Shown: piece by piece, positions 9,767 through 16,136 of the stretch
How positions within the stretch are numbered: position 1 is the stretch's first letter
Layout: every line of letters begins with the position of its first letter
Origin: Arthrobacter sp. M2012083
GTDB taxonomy: Bacteria; Actinomycetota; Actinomycetes; Actinomycetales; Micrococcaceae
Assembly: GCF_000281065.1 (NCBI RefSeq)
Contig: NZ_AKKK01000022.1
Span: 62,001 to 126,000 of the forward strand
Reading direction: 5' to 3'
Length of the DNA stretch: 64,000 bases
Made by a program: the position numbers and the translations under genes
Notes under the pieces: generated by a model
The model's database searches: none
What the model was told of the DNA's origin: nothing
Seen by the model: the letters and a program-made list of their open reading frames with translations, nothing else

Positions 9767-9937
9767 TTAGTTCGGCCACCAACCGATGCTGGTGGTGTTT
9801 GTCTTACCCGTGGTGGTGCTGTTCGGCCACCAGCCGATTGCCGTGCTGTCCTGCGTAGGCTCGGCATTAGCCGGAGCAGCGAATCCCGTTACTGCCAGAA
9901 CCGCCGCCATGAGCAGGGTTGCCGCAAATTTTTTCAT
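9767..9937 (-). CDS. Small secreted peptide precursor with two IGWWPN motifs
   Basis: A 56-codon gene. The N-terminus MKKFAATLLMAAVLAVTGFA is a textbook Sec signal peptide, with predicted cleavage after APANA (residue 25). The mature 31-residue peptide contains IGWWPN at 34-39 and again at 51-56, where it is the exact C-terminus, separated by an 11-residue Ser/Thr/Asn-rich linker with one Lys (45) and one Gly. There is no Cys. An AAAGGG lies nine bases before the ATG, and a strong terminator follows at 9698-9727, so this is a real transcription unit. Divergent from the TPR/GGDEF-EAL operon. Role not known; a repeated C-terminal short motif on an exported precursor suggests a signalling peptide or a wall-binding motif. 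Confidence 0.8.
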   Translation of the reverse strand: MKKFAATLLMAAVLAVTGFAAPANAEPTQDSTAIGWWPNSTTTGKTNTTSIGWWPN

Positions 9938-9969
9938 CCGCTATGCCCTTTCGTACTGATGCGAATTTA

Positions 9970-10009
9970 TTGACTGTGACTTGAATAAAGTCACGGGGCA
10001 AACTATACG
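9970..10009 (+). promoter_or_regulatory. Divergent promoter region with palindromic operator
   Basis: GTGACTT-N5-AAGTCAC (9976-9994) is a perfect 7-bp inverted repeat in the 92-bp gap between the peptide gene and the TPR gene. For the plus strand, TTGAAT (9981-9986), 17 bases and TATACG (10004-10009) form a good promoter whose -35 box lies inside the palindrome. A minus-strand promoter (AT-rich around 9960-9970) would abut it. One regulator could therefore control both transcripts. Confidence 0.6.
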
Positions 10010-10029
10010 AGCTTTTCTTCCGCAATGAC

Positions 10030-11091
10030 ATGGATAATGGGCACATGCAAAGTCCTCACCTGGCCACCCACCTTGTTGCCGGACTCAATGCACGCGCCAA
10101 ATGGAAGGCGCGGGACTTTGACGAGGCCTTCAGGATGGCTGCAGAGGCCGCGGAACTCGCCCGGGCGGCCGGCGACGAACTGGCCTGGTGGAACATGCGC
10201 TACCTGCAGGCGGAGTGCCTCCGTGATCAAGGACGCATCGAGGAATACCTGGCACTGGCCACCTCCCTCAATGATCACAGCCTTACAGCTTCCTCGGCCG
10301 AGCTCGGTGCCAAGGCAGGAACGATGGTGGCCATCGGGTTGCAAGGGCTCGGCCGGCTTGCCGAAGCCGCAACCATGGCTGCCGATGCCGCAAAACTTGC
10401 CGCCACGGATCCGGATCTCCTCTACGTCCAGGTCCTGGCCCAGCGCGCCCTTATCGCGGCCTTGGCTGAGAGCCGACTGCTGGACGATGCGTGGCGGGAA
10501 TGCCTTGTTCTGGAGACGTTGATTTCTGATGACATTGATGAAGACACCGCCGGCAAGGGTTACTGGGTGATCGGAAACGTTGCTTTCCTGGCTGACCGCG
10601 TTACAGACGGGGGCCGTTACCATGACCTGGCCGCCGAAAGGCTGTCACCTTCAAAGGACGTCGATTTGTGGGCCCGCTTCAACCGCGCCTCGGCGGAAAT
10701 GCGGCTGCAGGCAAAACTTGGTGACGCCGCCACCCTCCGCTGCATTGAAAGGGCAGAGCTCGCTACAGACATTGTGGGCGGTTCCGAGCGGGACCATCTG
10801 GAAATGTCCTTGGTCCGCGCCCATTGGAATTACCTCGCCGGAGATATGGAAGAAGCCCTGGCGATCCTCGAACCCCTTTGCTCACGTTCCTCCATCCTTG
10901 CTACCCAGACGTCAGCCGAAGCTCATTTTCTGTTCGGGCGGACTCTGCTGGCATCCGATCGACGAGAAGAAGGCCTTGCTGCTTTCGAAGAAGCAGCCAA
11001 GCTCTTCGACCAAGGGGCCCTGCCCGATCGCAGTGCGGCGGTTCGCGAGCATCTTCGGCAAAGCGTCCGGGGCGGGCCGCACGGGGAGTGA
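10030..11091 (+). CDS. TPR-repeat protein upstream of a c-di-GMP enzyme
   Basis: 353 residues, entirely helical in appearance, with TPR-like pairs such as DFDEAFRMAAEAAELARAAGD near the start and DMEEALAILEP and REEGLAAFEEAAKLFDQGAL near the end. No helix-turn-helix, signal peptide or membrane segment is visible. An ATG six codons in (10045) is a possible alternative start. Two bases separate its stop from the start of the GGDEF-EAL gene, so they are coexpressed and the TPR protein may act on that enzyme. Length and architecture resemble peptide-binding Rap-type TPR proteins, but no sequence identity is claimed. Confidence 0.75.
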   Translation: MDNGHMQSPHLATHLVAGLNARAKWKARDFDEAFRMAAEAAELARAAGDELAWWNMRYLQAECLRDQGRIEEYLALATSLNDHSLTASSAELGAKAGTMVAIGLQGLGRLAEAATMAADAAKLAATDPDLLYVQVLAQRALIAALAESRLLDDAWRECLVLETLISDDIDEDTAGKGYWVIGNVAFLADRVTDGGRYHDLAAERLSPSKDVDLWARFNRASAEMRLQAKLGDAATLRCIERAELATDIVGGSERDHLEMSLVRAHWNYLAGDMEEALAILEPLCSRSSILATQTSAEAHFLFGRTLLASDRREEGLAAFEEAAKLFDQGALPDRSAAVREHLRQSVRGGPHGE

Positions 11092-11093
11092 GC

Positions 11094-12647
11094 ATGTCTG
11101 ACTCAGAAATGTACTCCGCGAATGACCCCCGTTTGGGGCTGCTCCTTGAAGGCATCGTCAGGTTGGCGGCCGGCGACCTGAACACCCGGATCCAAGTCTC
11201 CGATGCGCGCGACGAGATCGACGCAGTGATCATGGGCACCAACCTCTTGGCCGAAGATCTCCAGATTGTCTATGAAGAGCTGGAGCAAAGGGTGCAAGCC
11301 CGGACAAAGCAGCTCAATGAAGCGCACCTTGCGATGCAGCGCATGGCCATGACCGATCCCCTGACCGGCCTGAACAACCGCTCCGCCTTCGCCGCAGCCC
11401 TGAGCAAGGCCCAAGCGAACGGCGTGCAAGGCAACAAACGGCCGGCAATCCTCTTGCTTGATATGGATGGTTTCAAAGCCATCAATGATTCCCTCGGCCA
11501 CACCATCGGTGACAAAGTCCTGGAAACGGTGGCGAACCGTATCAGTGGTGCGGTCCGCGAACAGGACATGGTTGCCCGCATGGGCGGTGACGAGTTCGCT
11601 GTCCTGCTTTCGGAAGTGACCCCTGCGGAAGCCAGCGCCATTGGCAGCCGAATCCTCGCCGCTGTGGTGGGGGTGATGGAGATTGAGGGCCAACACCTCC
11701 GCTGCGGGGTCAGCATGGGGCTCCGGATGGCCGATCCAGGCCAGCGGGCCGAGGAGCTCATGATGGAAGCGGACATCGCCATGTACGAGTCCAAGGCGGA
11801 CGGGCGCGGCAAGCTCAAGGTGTTCGCATCTGACATGCTGCTTGCCCGGCAAATGCGGAACCAGCTGGTGGGCGAGCTCAAAGAGGCGATCACAGGATCG
11901 CAGCTGGTGCTTTATTACCAGCCCATCATCAGGCTGGACACCCGCGAGATTGAAGGGGTGGAAGCCCTGGTCCGCTGGAACCACCCCACCCGTGGAATCA
12001 TCATGCCGGACGAGTTCATTCCCATCGCCGAGGAAACGGGAATGATCTCCGATCTGGGCGGCTGGGTGCTCCGCACCGCCGTCGAGCAGTTAAAACAATG
12101 GCGTTCAGACCCCCTGACGGCGGGCCACAACTTCAGCATGCGCATCAACGTTTCAGCCGCGGACCTGCAGCGCCTGGAATTCATTGAAGACGTCCGTGAG
12201 GCGCTGGTTTCAGCCGACCTGGACCCCTCGCTGCTGGTCCTGGAATTGACCGAGAGCGCAGTGATCCAAGGGAACGACCTGGACCGTTACACGCTCAACA
12301 GCCTGCGCCGCCTTGGCGTGGGACTGGAGATTGACGATTTCGGTACGGGCTATTCCTCTATCAGCTATCTTCGCCAATTGCCCGTGGATACCGTCAAAGT
12401 GGACCGGACGCTGCTGTCCGCCTTGGGCAGTGACCCGTCACAGCCCGCCCTTCTCGCGGCCGTGTTGCAGCTCATCCGCGCCTGTGGCCTGGCTGCTGTA
12501 TGGGAGGGCGTGGAAACCGCTGAGCAGGCTGATTACCTACTGAGCATCGGGTGCACCAGCGGCCAAGGTTACTACTTCAGCCGGCCTTTGCCTGAAGCGC
12601 AGTTGACCGAACAGCTGAAGCACCACAAGACCTGGCCCGTCAGCTGA
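11094..12647 (+). CDS. GGDEF-EAL bifunctional c-di-GMP enzyme
   Basis: 517 residues from the ATG with GGGGAG upstream; the frame is open further 5' but that part overlaps the TPR gene. The order is a HAMP-like helix pair and coiled coil (about 10-75) with no membrane segment, GGDEF (intact GGDEF at 164-168, preceded by LLDMDGFKAINDSLGH), then EAL (E290-A-L, with ELTESAVIQ and IDDFGTGYSS). Both active sites look intact, so it could both make and degrade c-di-GMP; the coupled TPR protein may set the balance. It overlaps the convergent GNAT gene by eight bases. Confidence 0.92.
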   Translation: MSDSEMYSANDPRLGLLLEGIVRLAAGDLNTRIQVSDARDEIDAVIMGTNLLAEDLQIVYEELEQRVQARTKQLNEAHLAMQRMAMTDPLTGLNNRSAFAAALSKAQANGVQGNKRPAILLLDMDGFKAINDSLGHTIGDKVLETVANRISGAVREQDMVARMGGDEFAVLLSEVTPAEASAIGSRILAAVVGVMEIEGQHLRCGVSMGLRMADPGQRAEELMMEADIAMYESKADGRGKLKVFASDMLLARQMRNQLVGELKEAITGSQLVLYYQPIIRLDTREIEGVEALVRWNHPTRGIIMPDEFIPIAEETGMISDLGGWVLRTAVEQLKQWRSDPLTAGHNFSMRINVSAADLQRLEFIEDVREALVSADLDPSLLVLELTESAVIQGNDLDRYTLNSLRRLGVGLEIDDFGTGYSSISYLRQLPVDTVKVDRTLLSALGSDPSQPALLAAVLQLIRACGLAAVWEGVETAEQADYLLSIGCTSGQGYYFSRPLPEAQLTEQLKHHKTWPVS

Positions 12648-13218
12648 TTTTCCGGGTCCATGGATGGTGCCGCGTGCGCCACTCCGAGTCCAGAATCGCG
12701 TAAATGTTCTCGGTGGCCCACTGGCCCTTGTAATGCCAATTGTCCACCAGGGTGGCCTCCAGCCGCATGCCCAGGCGCTGACAGATACCGGCAGAACCCG
12801 CGTTGAGTGCATCCAGCTTGGCATCGATGCGGTGGAAGGCCAGTTTCTCGAATGCCAGCTTCATGACGGCCTCCGCTGCTTCCGTGGCAATGCCGTGGCC
12901 ACGCGCCTCAGGATGCAGTATCCAGCCCAGCTCACCCTGCCCGGTGCCCTCCAACCACTTCAGCACGACCTCGCCCATCAGGCCGGGGTGATCCTTGCGC
13001 TCGATGGCCAGGCAAACCCAGTCGCCTTCTTGGTTGAACTCGAAGTTCGCGTATTTGCCGAGCACTTCCATGGACTTGGTCTTGGTCAGCTCGTTACGCA
13101 GGAGGTAGCGGGCAGTTTCGGGAAGCGACTGATAGCCGTGGAACCGTTCAAGGTCCTCAGCCTCGAAGCGCCGCAGGATGAGTCGATCGGTGATGATGGG
13201 AAGCTCAATTTCGGGCAT
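12640..13218 (-). CDS. GNAT N-acetyltransferase, RimJ/RimL-like
   Basis: 192 residues starting MPEIELPIITDRLILRRF, the standard opening of RimJ-type enzymes. GELGWILHPEARGHGIATEAAEAV is the acetyl-CoA pyrophosphate-binding region (motif A). Substrate unknown. The frame is open far upstream, but the segment before Met overlaps paaI on the other strand, so the start at 13218 is favoured. Confidence 0.85.
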   Translation of the reverse strand: MPEIELPIITDRLILRRFEAEDLERFHGYQSLPETARYLLRNELTKTKSMEVLGKYANFEFNQEGDWVCLAIERKDHPGLMGEVVLKWLEGTGQGELGWILHPEARGHGIATEAAEAVMKLAFEKLAFHRIDAKLDALNAGSAGICQRLGMRLEATLVDNWHYKGQWATENIYAILDSEWRTRHHPWTRKIS

Positions 13219-13259
13219 GACTCCGAGGCTACTAGGTACGGGCGAAACATGGTCCAGTC

Positions 13260-13317
13260 TTGACACGTGGCGCGATCTGGGATTACCTAATGAACATTCG
13301 GTAAATAAAGCTGGAGG
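13260..13317 (+). promoter_or_regulatory. paaI promoter with palindromic operator
   Basis: TTGACA (13260-13265) is followed after 17 bases by TTACCT. An 18-bp near-palindrome ACCTAATGAACATTCGGT (13285-13302, arms ACCNAATG/CATTNGGT) overlaps the -10 and start region, as expected for a repressor. GGAGG at 13313-13317 is the ribosome binding site. A likely ligand is the TetR protein encoded at the end of the operon. Confidence 0.55.
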
Positions 13318-13326
13318 CAATGACGC

Positions 13327-13803
13327 ATGGTTGAAACAACCCTCTCCGGTGCACAGCACCACATCCTGACGAACGACTACGCGTCCGAATGGATGGGCAT
13401 CGAGGTCCTCAAGCTCGACGACGGCCACGCCACCATCCGCATGCATCTCCGCCAGGAAATGCTCAATGGGTTCGGCATGGCACACGGCGGAATGATCTTC
13501 GCCTTCGGGGACACTGCCTTCGCACTGGCCTGCAACCCGGCCAACCCCACGCCAAAGCAAGCCGCCCACATCACGGTGGCGTCCGGCGTCGACATCAATT
13601 TCATCAAGCCGGCGTTCCAGGGCCAGGTGATCACCGCCGTCGCAAACCGCCGCGCAAGCACCGGCCGAAGCGGCCTTTACGACATCCAGATTTATGCGGC
13701 GTCCCCCGACGACGACGCCTCCGACCCCACCGCCTCCGATCCCGCCAGCCGGGAGCTCATCGCTGAGTTCCGTGGCCGCAGTCGCACCATCTCCAAGAAG
13801 TAG
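13327..13803 (+). CDS. paaI: Hydroxyphenylacetyl-CoA thioesterase PaaI
   Basis: 158 residues, hot-dog fold. EWMGIEVLKLDDGHATI and NGFGMAHGGMIFAFGDTAFALACN match PaaI thioesterases, with the HGG and the catalytic Asp in GDTAFA. It is thought to clear stalled CoA intermediates in phenylacetate degradation. First gene of paaI-paaK-tetR; paaK starts seven bases after its stop. Cytoplasmic. Confidence 0.92.
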   Translation: MVETTLSGAQHHILTNDYASEWMGIEVLKLDDGHATIRMHLRQEMLNGFGMAHGGMIFAFGDTAFALACNPANPTPKQAAHITVASGVDINFIKPAFQGQVITAVANRRASTGRSGLYDIQIYAASPDDDASDPTASDPASRELIAEFRGRSRTISKK

Positions 13804-13810
13804 GAAACCC

Positions 13811-15160
13811 ATGACGCAGAACACCGTGGCCGCACCCGCAGCTTCCTCCTCCAAGGAAACCGCCCCAGTGCTTGACCGTGAAGAAACCATCTCCCGCGAC
13901 GAACTCGAGGCATTGCAGCTCACCCGCCTCCAGCACACGGTGGCGTACGCCTACGATCGCGTGCCGCTGTACAAGCGCAAGTTCGACGAAGCCGGCGTGC
14001 ACCCGACGGACCTCCGCGAGCTGAGCGACCTCGGCAAGTTCCCCTACACAACCAAGGAAGACCTCCGGCTGGAATACCCCTTTGGCATGTTCGCCGTCCC
14101 GCAGGATCAGGTGGCGCGGATTCACGCGAGCTCCGGCACCACCGGCCGCCCCACCGTAGTTGGCTACACCAAGAACGACCTCGCCAACTGGGCAACGCTG
14201 GTGGCGCGCTCCTTCCGCGCCTCCGGCGTCCGGCCAGGAATGAAGGTCCACAACGCCTACGGCTACGGCCTCTTTACCGGCGGCCTCGGCGCGCATGCAG
14301 GCGCTGAAGCGCTCGGGTGCACCGTCATCCCCATCTCCGGCGGTCAAACCGAACGGCAGATCCAGCTCATCCAGGACTTCAAACCGGACGCCATCCTGGC
14401 CACGCCCACCTACCTGCTCACCATCGCCGATGCCATGCAACACCAAGGGATCGACCCCAGCTCCACCTCACTCAAGTACGCCGTCCTCGGCGCCGAGCCC
14501 TGGACCGAAGAGATGCGCCACGAGCTTGAAACCACCATGAACATCAAGGCCTCGGACATCTACGGGCTCTCCGAAGTCATGGGCCCGGGCGTCGCCGGCG
14601 AAGCTGTTGAAACACAGGACGGCTGCCACATCTGGGAAGACCATTTCCGCCCCGAGATCATCGATCCGTTCGACCACTCGACCGTGCTGGCCGACGGCGA
14701 ACCCGGCGAACTCGTCTTCACTTCCCTCACCAAAGAAGCGTTGCCGATCATCCGCTACCGAACCAAGGACCTCACCCGCCTGCTGCCGGGCACTGCACGG
14801 CCCGCGCACCGCCGGATGGGCCGTATCACCGGCCGCAGCGACGACATGATCATCCTGCGCGGAGTGAACCTGTTCCCGTCGCAGATCGAGGAAATCGCAC
14901 TTCGCATCCCAGAACTCAGCCCGCACTTCCAGCTCGAAATCACCCGCCCCGAAGGCAAGCGCATGGATTCGCTGACCGTGAAGATCGAGCGCCGCGAGAA
15001 CGTTCCGTCCGAGGCAGGTACGACGGCGGCCCACACCTTGCGTGAGCAGATCAAGATTCACGTTGGGTCATCTTGCGTGGTTGACGTTGTAGAGCCAGGC
15101 TCCCTTGAGCGGTCCAACGGTAAGCTCCGCCGGATTTACGACATGCGTCCCAAGGGCTGA
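13811..15160 (+). CDS. paaK: Phenylacetate-CoA ligase PaaK
   Basis: 449 residues from the ATG at 13811 (MTQNTVAAPAASS); the open frame extends upstream inside paaI. RLQHTVAYAYDRVPLYKRKF is the PaaK signature N-terminus, SSGTTGRPTVVGYT the ATP loop, and IYGLSEVMGPGVAGE and RTKDLTRLLPG later adenylate motifs; the C-terminal lid domain begins near RMGRITGRSDDMIILRGVNLFP. Activates phenylacetate with ATP and CoA, the first pathway step. The ring epoxidase genes paaABCDE are not in this window. Confidence 0.95.
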   Translation: MTQNTVAAPAASSSKETAPVLDREETISRDELEALQLTRLQHTVAYAYDRVPLYKRKFDEAGVHPTDLRELSDLGKFPYTTKEDLRLEYPFGMFAVPQDQVARIHASSGTTGRPTVVGYTKNDLANWATLVARSFRASGVRPGMKVHNAYGYGLFTGGLGAHAGAEALGCTVIPISGGQTERQIQLIQDFKPDAILATPTYLLTIADAMQHQGIDPSSTSLKYAVLGAEPWTEEMRHELETTMNIKASDIYGLSEVMGPGVAGEAVETQDGCHIWEDHFRPEIIDPFDHSTVLADGEPGELVFTSLTKEALPIIRYRTKDLTRLLPGTARPAHRRMGRITGRSDDMIILRGVNLFPSQIEEIALRIPELSPHFQLEITRPEGKRMDSLTVKIERRENVPSEAGTTAAHTLREQIKIHVGSSCVVDVVEPGSLERSNGKLRRIYDMRPKG

Positions 15161-15197
15161 GCGCCTTCACCCGTAGAGATCGTGAGAAAATGCCAGC

Positions 15198-15800
15198 ATG
15201 CCTACTGAGACCACCACCAAGCGCGGACGGCCCGGTTATGACCAGCAGTCGGTGCTCCGCATCGCTGTCGACGTTTTCAACCGCCACGGCTACGACGCAA
15301 CGTCCATGGGCATCCTGGCCGAAAACCTCGGGATCTCGAAGTCAGCCATCTACCACCACGTGCCGTCCAAGGGCGATCTGCTTAAGCTCGCCTTGGACCA
15401 CGCCCTGGGCGGGCTGGAAGCCATCTTGGAGGAGCCGTCCGCTACGTCCGGTCCCGCAGATGCGCGGCTGGAGTTCGTGCTGCGGCAGACCATCGCCGTG
15501 CTGGTGGACAGGCTCCCGTTCGTGACCCTGCTGCTGCGATTGCGGGGCAACACGGAGATCGAGCGTGATGCACTGGAACGTCGTCGCGCCTTCGACCACA
15601 AGGTTGCCGAGCTGATTGCCGCTGCCCGGGAAGATGGCTCGCTGCGCCAGGACATCGATCCCCGCACCGTCACACGCCTCCTGTTCGGTACCATCAACTC
15701 GATCGTGGAGTGGTACAAGCCGGGCGGCTCGCTGTCCCCGGAGAAGCTCGCCGACGACGTCATCACCATGGCCTTCGACGGCCTCCACACGGCCGCCTGA
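15198..15800 (+). CDS. TetR-family regulator, probable PaaR
   Basis: 200 residues. The helix-turn-helix lies at about 17-62 (IAVDVFNRHGYDATSMGILAENLGISKSAIYHHV, shown in part), followed by a helical ligand domain. It lies 37 bases after paaK in the same direction, and TetR-type PaaR proteins sense phenylacetyl-CoA in other actinobacteria, so it probably represses paa genes. Palindromes with CGGT/ACC arms upstream of paaI, paaZ and the thiolase operon are candidate targets. Confidence 0.8.
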   Translation: MPTETTTKRGRPGYDQQSVLRIAVDVFNRHGYDATSMGILAENLGISKSAIYHHVPSKGDLLKLALDHALGGLEAILEEPSATSGPADARLEFVLRQTIAVLVDRLPFVTLLLRLRGNTEIERDALERRRAFDHKVAELIAAAREDGSLRQDIDPRTVTRLLFGTINSIVEWYKPGGSLSPEKLADDVITMAFDGLHTAA

Positions 15801-15925
15801 CCCTCTCTCACCCCCCGAGCGCTTCCGGCCAACCCTCTCTCACCCCCCGAGCGCTTCCGGCCAACCCTCTCTCACCCCCCGAGCGCTTCCGGCCAACCCT
15901 CTCTCACCCCCGAGCGCTTCCGGCC
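15801..15925 (+). repeat. Four tandem 32-bp repeats (array A)
   Basis: Units start at 15801, 15833, 15865 and 15897, each beginning CCCTCTCTCAC and ending GAGCGCTTCCGGCC. The first three are identical over 32 bases; the fourth lacks one C and the final AA. The array begins immediately after the tetR stop codon. Its 11-base head is the reverse complement of the head of array B at 16030. Confidence 0.95.
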
Positions 15926-15990
15926 TGCGTCAGGCGCCGGATACCGCCGTCGGCCACTTTCCCCTCCTGACCAATGGCCCCGAACACGAT

Positions 15991-16020
15991 ACGCCTTCCC
16001 GCGTAATGCGGAAAGGCGTT
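15991..16020. terminator. Stem-loop between convergent tetR and paaZ
   Basis: ACGCCTTCCCGC and GCGGAAAGGCGT pair with one C-A mismatch around the loop GTAAT, followed on the plus strand by TTTCGTCG. It lies between the two opposed repeat arrays and probably terminates transcription from both sides. Confidence 0.65.
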
Positions 16021-16029
16021 TCGTCGTAG

Positions 16030-16136
16030 GTGAGAGAGGGACCCGTTCAAACCCGAGGGACGTGAGAGAGGGACCCGTTCAAACCCGAGGGACGTGAGAG
16101 AGGGACCCGTTCAAACCCGAGGGAGGTGAGAGAGGG
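16030..16136 (+). repeat. Three and a third tandem 32-bp repeats (array B, opposed to array A)
   Basis: Units start at 16030, 16062 and 16094, with a fourth 11-base head at 16126-16136 that touches the paaZ stop codon. Each begins GTGAGAGAGGG, the inverse of the array A head, and continues ACCCGTTCAAACCCGAGGGA. The rest of the unit differs from array A although the period is the same 32 bp. Confidence 0.95.

Noticed and set aside
11103..11984. 293-codon frame antisense to the GGDEF-EAL gene
   Set aside because: The sense strand carries intact GGDEF and EAL motifs with a good ribosome binding site.
15801..16136. CRISPR array
   Set aside because: Units are contiguous 32-bp copies without unique spacers, and no cas genes are nearby.
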